This document shows, piece by piece, positions 21,711 to 33,848 of a stretch of DNA of 64,000 bases. This stretch comes from Fallopia convolvulus (taxonomy: Eukaryota > Streptophyta > Magnoliopsida > Caryophyllales > Polygonaceae). Below the pieces are notes generated by a model. That model worked only from the letters and a program-made list of their open reading frames with translations, did no database searches and had not been told where the DNA came from. The DNA lies in contig OZ024724.1 of NCBI GenBank assembly GCA_964016875.1, forward strand, positions 9,286,501 to 9,350,500. Direction: 5' to 3'. Each line of letters opens with the position of its first letter. Position 1 is the first letter of the stretch. The position numbers and the translations under genes are program-made.

Positions 21711-23214
21711 TGTTCATAGGGTTTCTCGGCCAACAAATAAATTTGTAAGTCAAGACCCCGCTGAGTATAGCGAAGTCAGGATCGTTGACAGGAAGCAAGG
21801 TTGTTTGTCTATCAATCTAACAAAAATCAAACAAAAAAAACAAAAAAAAACACTCACGAGCAGCCTCGTTAACGACGTTGTCAGGGTCGTTAACGAACCA
21901 CCGAACACAAAATACTAAAACTAACGACCTAATTAAAATCTAATTAAAATTCGGTACTGAGGCAAGTACTCAGCAACGAAGATTCATCAGAAATAATTCA
22001 AATAAAACAAAAATCTAGGACTAGGGACACCACAACATAGCGAAGCATAAGAATTCGTAAGAAGAAAAGATCATGCCTTTAAACAGATAGAGTCATCCAC
22101 TTTCATTGACTTAGCAAGTAAATTAATCTACTTTCGCATCCTAATTCACTTAATTGCTTGTTTTAGATCTAATGCTTGAAACTTTCGTTTTCAAACAATA
22201 TCAACTTTCAAGTTACTAAATTCCTCTTTCAACTTAGTTAAAAACTCAAATTACCTCCACTTTCGTCTCGGTATAAGCACAACAAACAATTCTCAATTAA
22301 AGATAAAAGGCATTCACAACTCAATCTTACTCATCAAACATGCTTAACTATGCCGGGCTTAACCCCGATCCTAGAAAAAGAAACTATTCACTAATCATAA
22401 CTAAGAAACTAAAAACTTCAATCAAAAGAAACATTGAAACAAAACTCAAACTTGAATTAATAAGAAAAATATATCGTCTTACAGAGATTCAGAAGAAACC
22501 CAAAAACATAAAAACACCGAACCACAATCACGACAAACTACCCCCGGTGGCTGTCGTCTACCGAGCCTCGACGGTCCTCTTCTGATCCGACTTCTCTCTC
22601 TCTCTCGGCCCTTCAAAAATCTACTCCTAAAAATTCTCTCTAAAAAGTTCTCCAAATTAAGCCCCCCTTTCTATGCTATATAGAAGGGTATTTATACTAA
22701 AAAGCTAAAAACTAAAAAGGCTAAAAGATATAAACTTTCCTAAAAAGATAGAAACTATCCCTAAAAGATAGAAATAAAATCTAAAAAGATATTAAGACCT
22801 AAAATACATATTCTAACAACCCCAAAAGATTCTAAAAAGATACCCAACCGACACGGAAATAAATTCCCGCTCAGGATCGGTGAATTATAAAATAAATACT
22901 CCATATCTTCTTCTTCGTAGCCTCGTTAACGAGCCTGGGCTTTGTTTTCTTCCATACTTCCTTTTGTCCTCTCGAGCTTTGACTTCGTCAATCTTGCACT
23001 CCTCCGTCTCTCGATGTAATGCTCCAAATTCAACTCCATTCAGCTCCTTTCCTAGCTAAAACCCACAAAATACACAAAATAGCGTAGATTCCACTCTTTT
23101 CACAGAAATATGCAAAACTATCTAAAAATACTCAAAACTAAACCTAAACTAAACAAAACTAAACCTAATAAGTAAAGAAAACCTATTAAAACTATACTAA
23201 AAAAGCGAATATCA
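21711..23214 (-). repeat. 3' LTR of element B (1504 bp)
   Basis: Starts TGTTCATAGG and ends GCGAATATCA on the plus strand; same LTR type as A. Palindrome pair near 21866/21887; only one copy survives near 22923, where A has two. TATA decamer at 22688-22697. Confidence 0.92.
22688..22697 (-). promoter_or_regulatory. TATA box in the 3' LTR of B
   Basis: GTATAAATAC on the minus strand, present here unlike in the 3' LTR of A. Confidence 0.65.
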
Positions 23215-24949
23215 AAATACCCCATACTTAGACTTGCTTGTCCTCAAGCAATAAGCAAGAAACTAACCAAAACCAAAACAAATCATGCTCATCAAGACAT
23301 AGCCATCTTCTAAAAAGCAACATCTACACATAAGAAAATTATAGCAAAAGACTATTAACATCCTCACACATATATGCACTTAAATAGACATAAAATAATA
23401 CAATCCAACCTCTCAAGGGATATAATGTGTTTCACTCAACTCTCAAGTGTTTAGGCTTATAAATTCAATCTCTCAACTCATCTTATATACAAATACTCAT
23501 AGAAATTGGAACTTATATCACCAATACTCTCCACCCAAGATTTGTAAAAACAAGCAAAGAATCATCAAGAGAACTTAGGGGGCTCAATGAAAAACTTCAT
23601 AGAAGTTTCCATTCGGCCGGGTTGTAATGGGGCTTGGTAATAACAATAAGGCGTGGAAATATTTGGTCATGTGGTGCTAATAATATCCGGGAATCAAAAG
23701 ACTCCTAAAAACTCACATCTCACCAAAACTTTCATAAAACAACATACCAAACTTACTCTTCTTTATGCACACTCATTTCACTCACCCTTTATCATCCTAG
23801 AAAGTCTCATAACAAAAATAAAAGAATCTCTGATATTATCTTTAAACACAAATGCACTTACTCTTCATTTCCCTTTTTTTTATTTTATTCTTCTTTCTTT
23901 TCTTTTTTTTTCTCGTTGTCTCGTTAACGAGCCCACATCAGGGTCGTTAACGATCCACCGTATACATTCCTCTTCTTTTTTCACTTCATCCATCAAAAAC
24001 TTTATTGTGTGCATCTTTTCCTATCAAGAGACCTTTTTCACATGTAATAACAAGAGACTTCCAATCTACCCTTCCCAAATACCCTTCAATTTAAGCAAAT
24101 ATAAAACTCTTCTCTTTTTAACAAACACAAGACTTACCTGTCTAATCTAAGTCCTAATTCCCGGATAGGGTCAAGCTTATCTCGGCTAGGGAATAATTTT
24201 TGTGGAGCTAAAAACAAAAGGTTTCAGGCCAGAATTGGTTATCAAAAAGAAGGAATAATGTAAAGGTAGATAGGGAATAATAGGGCTTATGAAAATCAAT
24301 TCTCCATCATATGATCTTCACAAGTAATGAACTAAAAATCTTATAAGGGTCTCAAGAAATAGATAACCATCACAATTCCAAGAGATAATATGCATAAAGA
24401 GAGTAAATCACACAAGAAAAGAAGAGGGATTTATGATGTTCTCCCTATAAGGCCAAAAATACTCACAAGGTAAATTTTGTTGGATTGCATCATCTATGCT
24501 ATAAAGTATATGTGCTCATTTTCATCAAATGCTATTCTCTTCTAAAAACAATAATTTCAAGTTGAGAATCCGGCTATACTTTTAAAGACATTCTTGCAAG
24601 GAATTATATGATTAAGCTAGTGATTGCTATCATAGAACTTGAGAAGGGATATCTATCAATTCTAAAACTCTTTTTGGATTTTTCAAAATTTTTTCAAAAT
24701 TTTTTTTTCAATTTTTTCGGTTTGCAACTTAAAGAAATAAAAAATACATAGAACACATAAACACCTAGGACATAAGTTTTCTACTTTCTCCCCACCCCAT
24801 ACTTAAAATTACAATGTCCCCACTATAAGGAAAATAAGAAGAAGAGGGAAAAGAAATAGAAAAGAAAACAACAAAAAATTAAAAAGAAAAAGAAAGACAT
24901 AAAACTTACAAAGTGGAAACAAGGAAAAGAAACTTCATCTTGAGCTGAA
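23215..24949 (-). other. polypurine tract and 3' noncoding region of B
   Basis: Begins with the same AAGTATGGGGTATTT tract (minus strand) as A. Collinear with 4606-6410, including the palindrome pair near 23920-23953 and the conserved block near 24145-24225, but without the TA microsatellite. Confidence 0.8.
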
Positions 24950-26003
24950 TCAACGGTTCTGTGGAGGAAAATAGTGCTCGAAGTTTCCCATGAAGTCGTA
25001 CATCGTCCTCCAACGCTCAGCATCCTCCGCCTCTCTCTGACGCTGCCTATCATCCTCCATCGACATGCGAGCGGAATAGACGGTTTCCTATCTATCCATC
25101 CTCCGATGAATGTGATCCGTCTGGAGGTGAAGCTGTTGTATCCGTGCAGAAAGATCCTCGGCCCATGGTGGTGGTATACTCGATCCTGTGTACTCGGGCT
25201 GAGGAGGTGGTGGGTAGTGAGGCTGGAAATGGTCTTGATACATCACCGGGTTGTAAGGCATGAGGCCATAAGTATGAGGGTCGACAGGAGCTGGTGGTGG
25301 GTCGACAGGAGCTCTCGGCACCTCGTTAACGAAGCTGGGTGCCTCGTTAACAAGGCTGGGATGCGGCTGGAAGTGGTCGTTAACGACCCTGGTGGGCTCG
25401 TCAACGAAGATGTTACCTCCTAACACCTCCGTGTCAATGTCTTCTTCTTCAAAATTGAGCTCCTCAGTGCCGCCCTCGGTGTCGGCTTCTTTGGTGTCGT
25501 TGCCTACTACCTCAGTGTCCTCTTGTTCATCTTCTTCTTCATATTCATCCACGTCGTCCCGCTCAAACCGAGTCTCACATGGCCTAAGCGAGAGCTCGTC
25601 CTCCGGTTTTGGCTCCAATGGGTAGGGATGTCCCGTCCACTCCTCATACCAATTTGGTACGTAGAGTAGCTCGTACATGTCGAGGCTAGGTATGACTAGT
25701 CGATCTTGAACCTTCACTTTGTAGCCTCCCTCGGCTTGCACGAAAATCCCGGAACTATACCAATAATTTTTGTTGAGGAGTTGGGCGTGAGCCGGTGTGT
25801 AGCGGGTGAGATCAACTCCAAGATTCTTAGCCAAGAGGCTAACCAAATTGCCACACCACACCTCCATGGACTTGGTAGATTTCTCGACATAGTAGAGCCA
25901 TTCGTACCCCAAGTTCAAGGGGCCGGGCTCCTCAAAGAGGATGGTGCGGAAGCAGGCAACCTCCGTCATTGTAGGCTGGTTCAACTCTTTCTTCGGCCAA
26001 AAT
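24950..26003 (-). pseudogene. ORF3 fragment of element B
   Basis: C-terminal two thirds of the same protein as in A, from FWPKKELNQPTMTE to the TGA at 24950-24952. One TAG (TGG in A) lies at about 25096. The acidic stretch and VNE/VND repeats are kept. The N-terminal third is lost at the deletion junction near 26003. At A's stop position B still has GAG, so the two copies decayed independently. Confidence 0.85.
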
Positions 26004-27254
26004 AATCTAGGACTAGGGACACCAGAAATAATTCAAATAAAACAAAAATCTAGGACTAGGGACACCACAACATAGCCAAGCATAAAAATTCGTAAGAAGA
26101 AAAGATCATGCCTTTAAACAGATAGAGTCATCCACTTTCATTGACTTAGCAAGTAAATTAATCTACTTTCGCATCCTAATTCACTTAATTGCTTGTTTTA
26201 GATCTAAAGCTTGAAACTTTCGTTTTCAAACAATATCAACTTTCAAGTTACTAACTTACTCTTTCAACTCAGTTAAAAATTCAAATTACCTCCACTTTCG
26301 TCTCGGTATAAACACAACAAACAATTCTCAATTAAAGATAAAAGGCATTCACAACTCAATCTTACTCATCAAACATGCTCAACTATGCCGGGCTTAACCC
26401 CGATCCTAGAAAAAGAAACTACTCACTAATCATAACTAAGAAACTAAAAACTTTAATCAAAAGAAACATTGAAACAAAACTCAAACTTGAATTAATAAGA
26501 AAAATATATCGTCTTACAGAGATTCAGAAGAAACCGAAAAACATAAAAACACCGAACCACAATCACGACCAACGGCCCCCGGTGACTGTCGTCTACCGAG
26601 CCTTGACGGTCCTCTTCCGATCCGACTTCTCTCTCTCTCTCGGCCCTTCAAAAATCTCCTCCTAAAAATTCTCTCTAAAAAGTTTTCCAAATTAAGCCCC
26701 CCTCTTTCTATGCTAGATAGAAGGGTATTTATACTAAAAAGCTAAAAACTAAAAAGGCTAAAAGATAGAAACAATCCCTAAAAGATAGAAATAAAATCTA
26801 AAAAGATATTAAGACCTAAAATACATATTCTAACAACCCCAAAAGATTCTAAAAAGATACTCAACCGACACGGAAATCAATTCCCGCTCAGGATCGGTGA
26901 ATTATAAAATAAATACTCCATATCTTCTTCTTCGTAGCCTCGTTAACGAGCCCTCACAGCCTCGTTAACGAGCTTGGGCTTCGTTTTCTTCCATACTTCC
27001 TTTTGTCCTCTCGAGCTTCGACTTCGTCAATCTTGCACTCCTCCGTCTCTCGCTGTAATGCTCCAAATTCAACTCCATTCAGCTCCTTTCGTAGCTAAAA
27101 CCTACAAAATACACCAAATAGCGTAGATTCCACTCTTTTCACATAAATATGCAAAACTATCTAAAAATACTCAAAACTAAACCTAAACTAAACAAAACTA
27201 AACCTAATAAGCAAAGAAAACCTATTAAAAACTATACTAAAAATGCGAATATCA
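26004..27254 (-). repeat. truncated 5' LTR of element B
   Basis: Matches the 3' LTR from AGAAATAATTCAAATAAAAC onward. Its missing inner edge is replaced by about 20 bases (26004-26024) that repeat ATCTAGGACTAGGGACACC, found again about 43 bases on. TATA decamer at 26725-26734. It ends GAATATCA before CTGCC. Confidence 0.9.
26725..26734 (-). promoter_or_regulatory. TATA box in the 5' LTR of B
   Basis: GTATAAATAC on the minus strand, at the same LTR position as in A. Confidence 0.65.
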
Positions 27255-27259
27255 CTGCC

Positions 27260-28945
27260 TAGTCAAGAAAAGTGTACATTTCACTTCCCAGTTCAGCAAT
27301 ATGCAAAAAATGCTCCCAAACAAGCCTTGGAGTTATACATCCCTATAGAGCATGCATGACAGATTCTGGCTTTCCACAGAATGCACAACAAGAGCTCTGT
27401 AATATGTGACGCCTACACAAATTCAGCTTGCAAGGTAAAATGTCTCGCGCTGTTTGACACAAAAAGGATCGAACCCGTCGGGGTACTGGCAAGCTCCATA
27501 AATGCTTCCACAAACTTGCTTTCAACCTCGCATCAGTGGACTCACCAACACCAGAACTAGATTGCTAATGCTTTTGCATCATGTGATAGGCTGATTTTAC
27601 TGAATACCTCCCATCTGAAGTATAATACCAAATCAATCGGTCCTTTGTAGGTGGATCAAGCAAGTGAATGGACAAAATAAGCTCTGCATCTTCTGGCAGG
27701 AATAAGTCACATATTGTACGGTCTTTCCATGCACCAGTATTCCAATCAATGAGGTCTGCAACAGTAAGATCATCAACACCACCAAAGAAATTTCCAGTCG
27801 TCTTAAAAAGAGTGGGCCTTGGCAGCCAGCGATCATGCCAAACCTTGATGGAAGAACCATTTCCCACCTGCCAAAGTAATCTATCCAACAACACAGTTTC
27901 GACTTTCATAATGCTTCTCCAACAAAAGCTAGGATTGTACCCAACTGATGCATTGAGAAAATATGTTCTTGGGTAATATCTAGCTTGTAATAGACGAGCA
28001 ATCAGGGAGGAAGGCTCATTTATCAAACGCCACCCTTGCTTTGCCAGTAAAGATAAATTAAAACTCTTCATATCGCAAAAGCCTAAACCTCCTTCCTGCT
28101 TTGGTTTGCACATCTATTTCTACGCCATCCAATGATACTTCCTTCTTGAATTTTGTTCTCCCCATAGAAAGTTATACATGAGCTGCTCAATATCTCTAAT
28201 AACCGTGCTAGGAAGAAGAAAACATGACATAGTGTACATTGGAATAGCTTGAATAACCGCCTTTAACAAGACCTCTTTTCCCACTCTTGAAAGAGAGTTC
28301 AATTTCCATCCTTTTAATTTTTTCCACACTCGTTCTTTAACTTGATAAAAAATAACGTTCTTTGACCTTCCAATTATAGTAGGGAGCCCTAAGTATCTCT
28401 CGTGCTTTTCCACTTCCTGAACCTGGAGTTTTTCTTGCAAAACATCTCGTTGTTCCCGACAAACATTCTTGCTAAAAGACAATTTTGATTTATTCAGATT
28501 GCCTTGTTGTCCCGAAACTTCTCCATAAACTTGGAGGATATTCACAATTTCTCGTGCTTGTTGACAAGTAGCCTGAGTAAACATTATACTGTCATCAGCG
28601 AAGAATAGATGAGAAACCGTAGGAGCTGCCCTATTAATCCGTATTCCATGGATACATCCCTCTTCCTCTCGTTGCCGAATTAAAGCTGAAAACGCTTCGG
28701 CTATAAAGACGAATAAATAGGGGGAAAGCGGATCACCCTGCCTTAGCCCCCATGCCGGAATAAATTCAGTTGAAGGTCAGCCACACATAAGAACCGAAAA
28801 CGACATCGAAGATACACAACGCATCAGCAAGTTAATCCATTGCTCAGTTAGACCTAAACATCTCATGCTCTACTCAAGGAAGTTCCACTCCACCAGGTCA
28901 TATGCCTTGTCCATGTCGACTTTGAGAGCCATGAACCCTTTCTTG
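27260..28945 (-). pseudogene. LINE ORF2, reverse transcriptase and zinc-finger linker part
   Basis: From 28945 down: MALKVDMDKAYDLVEWNFL (first catalytic Asp), GLRQGDPLSPYLF, LFFADDSIMF (the FADD box, about 28590-28611), ERYLGLPTIIGRSK, LLKAVIQAIPMYTMSCF, then the PKQEGGLGF and CWRSI/VGNGSSIKVWHDRW blocks, and a C..C...H zinc-binding-like segment (CCAFCGKPESVMHAL). This is the usual order in plant L1 ORF2. Several in-frame stops (for example after NFLE, after HWMA and after MMQKH) make it a pseudogene. The endonuclease domain and RT N terminus are missing beyond 28949. Confidence 0.88.
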
Positions 28946-28949
28946 CCTG

Positions 28950-29222
28950 ATGTAACACCCCATCTTTACACAGGGCACTACTTGGGTGTAGACCTTATTA
29001 GGTACTACTTAGGTTAGCTTGACAACAAATTCACTCGAATCTTGCAACTCGGGCACGACGAGAAAAGACAATAAAATATCCAACTTTGCTTTTAATAAAC
29101 CAAAAGTATTAAATTATGCATGAGCATCTCAACTAAACTTTAAACAACACAAATTCTCAATCCCAGCTCCCAAAAACACATCATAAACCAATTAATCAGA
29201 CATAAAAAAATTAAACACTAAT
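28950..29222. other. unplaced fragment beginning TGTAACACCCC
   Basis: Starts abruptly after LINE RT sequence with TGTAACACCCCATC, the typical opening of many plant chromovirus LTRs, and is cut after 270 bases by C1. No partner LTR is in the window. CTAAT (29218-29222) may be the left target-site copy of C1. Confidence 0.35.
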
Positions 29223-30419
29223 TGATATTCATGTTTTTGGTCTAGTTTTTAGTATGTTTTCTTAGATTGTTTGGTTTAGTTTTAGTAGTTTTAGAGTTAG
29301 TTCTGTGTGTTTTTGGATGAGTTTGCATATTTTGTGAGAAGTATGGAAGCTACTCTTTTGTGTCTTTTTGAAGGTTATTGAGCAGGAAAGAGTGATTTTG
29401 GAGCTGAATTGGAGTACTATGGTGGAGGACGGAAGAGCAAGAAGCTAAGAAGTCGAAGTCCAGGCTTTTAGAGTTGAAAATTTGAAGAAGAACAAATCCA
29501 GACTCGTTAACGAGGCTATGAAGGGTCTTTAACGAGGCTTAGAGATAGAATTTTTCGAGAGATCTTTGTGATGTCTACCGACCCTGTGCGGAAATCTGTC
29601 TTGATAATTCCGTGTCGGTAGGGTTTTTAATGAGTCTTAGGGTTATTATATTTTATGTTTTATGTCTTGTTATCTTTCTAGATTATCTTTCTATTTTTTT
29701 TAGAGTAAGTTTCTATCTTATAGGTAAGTTTTTATCTTCTAGCCTTTTTATTAGATAGCTTTATTAGTATAAATACCATTCTTTTCTAGCTTAGAAGGGG
29801 GTTGGAAAAGAGACGGATTTTATTTTCTCTAGGAGAGTTGAACACTAGATAAGTCGAGTAGGGAAGATCATCGAGCCAAGGTCGATCGAGAGAGGAAGCT
29901 TGAGTCGTTAATCGGTTCGTTTGCTTGTTACTGTCTTGTTTGTTTTCGGTTTCTTCGGGATATTGTAAGACGATATTTTTCCTAGTAATTTCAAGTAAGG
30001 TTGTTTTGTTTTCAATGTTTTCTCTTATCGATGTTGTTTGCTTTATTACTATGAGTAGTGAGTAGTTTTTCTATCTAGGGTCGGGGTTGAAACTCGGCAT
30101 AGTTATGCATGTTTGATGAGTAAGATGATGTGTTGAATGCCTTTTATCTATTTTAAGATTGCTTGTTGTGCTTATGCCTAGACGATAGTCGAAGTAATTT
30201 GAGTTATTAACTTGATCGAGAGAGGGTTATTAACTTGAATGTTGATATTGTTCGATAACGAAGGTTTCGAGCTTCAGATCCAACACAAGTGATTGAGTGA
30301 ATTGATTTATGAGAATTGATTGATTTACTTGCTAATCAGCGAAAGTTGATGAATTTATCTTTTTAAAGCATGATCTTTTTCTCCTTATGAGTTTATATGC
30401 ATGATTGTGTTGTGGTAAC
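29223..30419 (+). repeat. C1: partial LTR of the A/E type, plus strand
   Basis: Starts TGATATTCATG and follows the A/E LTR: TATA decamer at 29767, the donor-like TTGTAAGACG, and GGGGTTGAAACTCGGC. It stops near TTGTGTTGTGGTAAC, about 300 bases short of the LTR end, where C2 begins. A palindrome pair lies at 29504/29526 (22 apart). The rest of C1 is not in the window. Confidence 0.85.
29767..29776 (+). promoter_or_regulatory. TATA box of C1
   Basis: GTATAAATAC, identical to the decamer of A, B and E. Confidence 0.65.
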
Positions 30420-31939
30420 TGATGTTCCACTTTTTAGTTGGTTTTTGTGGGTAGTTTTCTAGCTAGTTTGAGTCTTTTCTAGGTCTATTGTGTTGTTTTG
30501 CATATAATTTCGACCCTCTCTAGAGAGTTGAAATCGTTTGTGCTTGTTTGTTGTTTTTGTAGGTATTTGAAGCGTTGAGGAGGAGATATCTCGGTTTTTC
30601 AAGCTTTCTAGGAGGTGGCGTTAGATTTGTCTTGTGGCGGTGTTGATAGAAGGGCGAGAGTCGATGTCTTTGAAGATTTGATGAGTTTCAAGATGAAGTT
30701 TGCAAGATGAAGATGCCTTAGAAGGAGCTAAAGGAAGTCTTAGAAGACCATTGACGTTTAATGAAGAAACATTGAAGAAGAACCAAGCTTTGGAGCAAGT
30801 TTCGGGCAAAGAAGTGAAGAAACCAAGTGTTGGCAAGGTCGATGATGATCCACTTTGGGTCGGTACCGAGCGCCTCCGTGTCTAGCAGAAATAAACTTGC
30901 GCCTTAAGTTAGGTTTTAGTAAATGTTTTAATTATGGGCCTTTTTAAGATAGAATTTAGTTTCCTAATAAGAACATTCCCACTACTATATATGGTTTTTT
31001 TAGGGTTAATTTTAAGGCGCTTTTTGAGAAGGGAGACGTTATTTGGAAAGCACGAGGCGGAACAAGTTTGCAAGTTGGTTTTCTAGGGTTAACTCTTATT
31101 CAAAGTTCTTGGACAATTTTAAGAGAGACTTGGAGATTTGCTTGAGATTTGTAAGTTGTCTTTTTAATTGAAGTTTGCTTTTGTTTTGAATCATGTTTTC
31201 TCTTTTATCTATGATTATTGATTGCGTTATGGATCGTGAGTAGTCTATTTTTCTATGGTTGGGGTGAAACCCGACAAGTTGTGCATGATTAAAGCATGAA
31301 TCTTTGATTTAACCATTCATTTGAATCTCTATCCTTTATCCTCTTGTTTGTTCTTAATTCCTTGATGAAAGTTGAGGCATGTTCATGTTCGTGATTGAAT
31401 TGGAAGATTGAATTATGAATTTGAATAATATTCGGGTTGTAGCAAAAGTTAAAACCTTTAGATAATAAGTAGGGTTGCAAGTTTAGATCTTTAAGAAAGT
31501 CGAGATATATATTGCTTGATTGTTCATGGTGAAAGCAATTTATGAGATTATTTTTGGTTGATCTTGATTCATGTTTACATGCTTAGCTTGTTTGTGGTGA
31601 ATCCTTTGCTCTAGATTTCTTTTACATTTGATTTTACGAAGTTTTCTCGCTGCCCGAATAGGTCGTCGCCGATCACCCTTGAGGTCGGTACCGAGCTCCC
31701 ATAGTTTCCGGTTTTCTCTTGCGTTGTTGTCCAAGTTTAGGTCGTCACCTACCTAGTCGGGGTCGGTGTCGAGCACTTGCTGCATGTGTTTTGCTTTGTT
31801 TTGTTTTATTTTTGTTAGGATTAATTGCTAGGCTTAGATTCTTCTATTTCCGTGGACGAACCTGACCACCCTGTACTCAGCGGGGTCTTGATCTATAAAT
31901 TTATTTGCTTGTTAGGATTAAGGTAAAACCCTTGCAACA
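30420..31939 (+). repeat. 5' LTR of element C2 (1520 bp)
   Basis: Begins TGATGTTCCAC and ends CTTGCAACA before the primer site. It keeps the A/E layout (donor-like TTTGTAAGT at 31148, GGTTGGGGTGAAACCCGAC hairpin near 31258) but its palindrome is GGTCGGTACCGA-like: 30859 (single), 31661/31683 (22 apart) and 31740/31761 (21 apart). Confidence 0.9.
31659..31776 (+). repeat. palindrome islands in the C2 LTR
   Basis: GGTCGTCGCCGA and GGTCGGTACCGA 22 bp apart (31661, 31683), then GGTCGTCACCTA and GGTCGGTGTCGA 21 bp apart (about 31740, 31761). Same spacing as in A but a different core. Confidence 0.75.
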
Positions 31940-31942
31940 AGT

Positions 31943-31959
31943 TGGCGTCGTTGCTGGGA
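31943..31959 (+). other. primer binding site of C2, tRNA-Asp
   Basis: TGGCGTCGTTGCTGGGA, the tRNA-Asp complement with two C-to-T changes relative to D and E. Confidence 0.8.
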
Positions 31960-32060
31960 GTTAGTCTAGTTTCTTTATCTAGTTATCTTTCGGGTTTGGG
32001 AATAACCCATACCCTTTTATCTTTACTAATTCGTTTACTCGTGATTGTGTGTGCAGGTGT

Positions 32061-33848
32061 ATGCCCTCTAGTTTGCGAAGAGGAATCGACAATTTTCCTT
32101 TTGATCCCGAACTTGAGAGAACCCTTCACCGCAGGCTAAGTGAACGAAGAGAAATGGACAACGCTGAGGAACTTGCTCTCCAGATGGCTGACCTTCGCCT
32201 TCAGATGGAAGGTATTCAAAGGGAACGTGATGCTCAAGCAGCTAATGCTACCCGTCTTCAGGAACAACTCGATGCTATTACGCGTAACGCAAAGCAATAC
32301 ATGCATCCTGAATTTAAAGTTCCCGAGTTTGCTATTGTGCTCCCTGTGATCGAGCAAACTTTTGAGATAAAGTCACACTTCATCACTCTTATCAAGGGGT
32401 CTAAATTTGAAGGCAAGCCCACCGAGTGCCCTATGGAGCATATCAAGAACTTCACTGACCTCTGTGACACCATTGCCACTGATGACGTATCGCTTGAATA
32501 TGTGCATTTGAAGGTGTTTAAATGGTCTTTGGCCGGAAAGGTTCTTACTTGGCTTGAAAGTTTACCCTCTAGGTCGATTACTACATGGAAGGCTCTACAT
32601 GATCATTTTTTGACGAAATTCTTTCCACCGGCTAAGACTACAAAGCTAAGAAAGTGCATCACTTCTTATCATCAACTTCCCAATGAAACTTTTGTGGAAA
32701 CTTGGGAGCGGTTCAAAGAACTTCTTCGGCAATGTCCTACTCATGGACAACCACCCTATGTGCTTCAGGAGATTTTCTTTCAAGGGATTAATGCCGCTAT
32801 AAAGGATCAAATCAACCTCCACATTTACTGCAGATTCATTGAGATGGATCCCAATCAAGCTTGGGCTCTATTGGACAAACTTACCAACTATGATATAATG
32901 TATGGCACTCAACAAGCCGTCAAGATTGAAAAGAAGAAGCTTTATGATCCTAAAGTCGAACCGATTGATCCAGATGTGAGGTTTTAATTCATGCAAGATG
33001 AGATAAACCTGCCCAAGAAGCAAGTAAATCACTTCAAATCCACCGCTTAATCTTGTCAAGAATGTGGTTCCCAAACTCACACCACTGCTTCTTGTACGAA
33101 CGTGGAACAAGTCCGAGCCACTGAGGCTTATGCGGAGGCGAACTATATGAGAGGGCCCAATTGAGGTCAAAACAATGCTTATCTAGGATGGAAAAACACC
33201 AAGAATTATCCTCAATGGAACAATAATGGCCACGGTCAAGGTTTTCAACCACAACTACAAGAGCAGAGAGCCCCTCCTTATAGACCGCCCGGTTACCAAG
33301 AACCACCAACTTGGGCGCAAAATCTCCTAGAGGGAATAAATGGCGTCCGCACTGATCTTAAGGGAGTTCAAAATCAATTAGGAGACTTTGAAGCATTGAG
33401 GAAGAATGTGAACTCCCAACTTGGTGACCTAGCGGCTCAAATTCGAAGACCCCAAGGGCGATTACCGGGCCATCCTGATGAGAACCCGAGAGGTCAAATT
33501 GTTGCGGTCCATTTGAGAAGCGGGAAGAAGTTGCCAGATCGAGGTACAAACAAGAAGGCAACGGACGAAGACGACCGGCCTAGCTCAGGAGAGGTCGTTA
33601 CCGACCCATCCAAGGTCGTTACCGACCCACTCTCCACTACAGAAAAGGTCGTCACCAACCCTCCTCAGGTCGTGACCGACCCTCTTCCCGGTATTCTTAC
33701 ATCCGTTCATTCTACATCAACAACGAAGGTGCTTCCTTTCCCATCCAAGAAGGGTAAGGATTCCACAGAAGGCAAATTCAAGCGTTTTGTGCAGGTTCTT
33801 CAAGGGCTCAACATCACCATTCCTTTTGCCGAAGCTTTGAATGAGATG
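32061..33848 (+). pseudogene. gag of element C2 with gag-PR linker
   Basis: One frame from ATG 32061 (Met-Pro-Ser-Ser) with in-frame stops TAA at 32985, TAA near 33048 and TGA near 33162. It has an N-terminal coiled coil, a gag core with FPPAKTTKLRKC and YHQLPNETFVETWE, a zinc knuckle CQECGSQTHTTASC near 33056-33100, then a linker whose repeated VVTDP and VVTNP units are encoded by the palindrome. It ends at the D insertion inside the sequence that leads into PR. About 310 residues precede the first stop, a normal gag core length. Confidence 0.88.
33591..33682 (+). repeat. palindrome island in the gag-PR linker of C2
   Basis: GGTCGTTACCGA at 33593 and 33614 (21 apart), then GGTCGTCACCAA at 33647 and GGTCGTGACCGA at 33668 (21 apart). 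Each unit encodes V-V-T-(D/N)-P. Confidence 0.85.

Larger units (their letters stand above)
21711..27254 (-). mobile_element. element B: internally deleted relative of A
   Basis: Minus-strand element with a complete 3' LTR (21711-23214), 3' noncoding region, ORF3 C-terminal part, and a 5' LTR that lacks its first 290 or so bases (26004-27254). Gag, PR, primer site and the ORF3 start are missing. The flanking five-mers are identical: CTGCC at 21706-21710 and 27255-27259. The deletion therefore happened after insertion into the LINE, or the source was already deleted. Confidence 0.93.
20986..28949 (-). mobile_element. LINE (L1 type) split by element B
   Basis: The minus-strand ORF2 runs from RT (28945) to zinc-finger linker (27260), is interrupted by B, and resumes at 21705 with the end of the linker and RNase H (stop 21014). 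A 9-base T run at 20986-20994 is the poly(A) tail. Removing B plus one CTGCC copy (5549 bp) puts both halves in the same frame. The 5' side ends abruptly at 28949 inside RT, next to an unrelated fragment. Confidence 0.88.
31151..32056 (+). other. predicted leader intron of C2
   Basis: Donor TTT|GTAAGT in the LTR and acceptor GTGTGCAG four bases before the gag ATG, 906 bases apart; the primer site is inside. Parallel to A and E. Confidence 0.4.
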
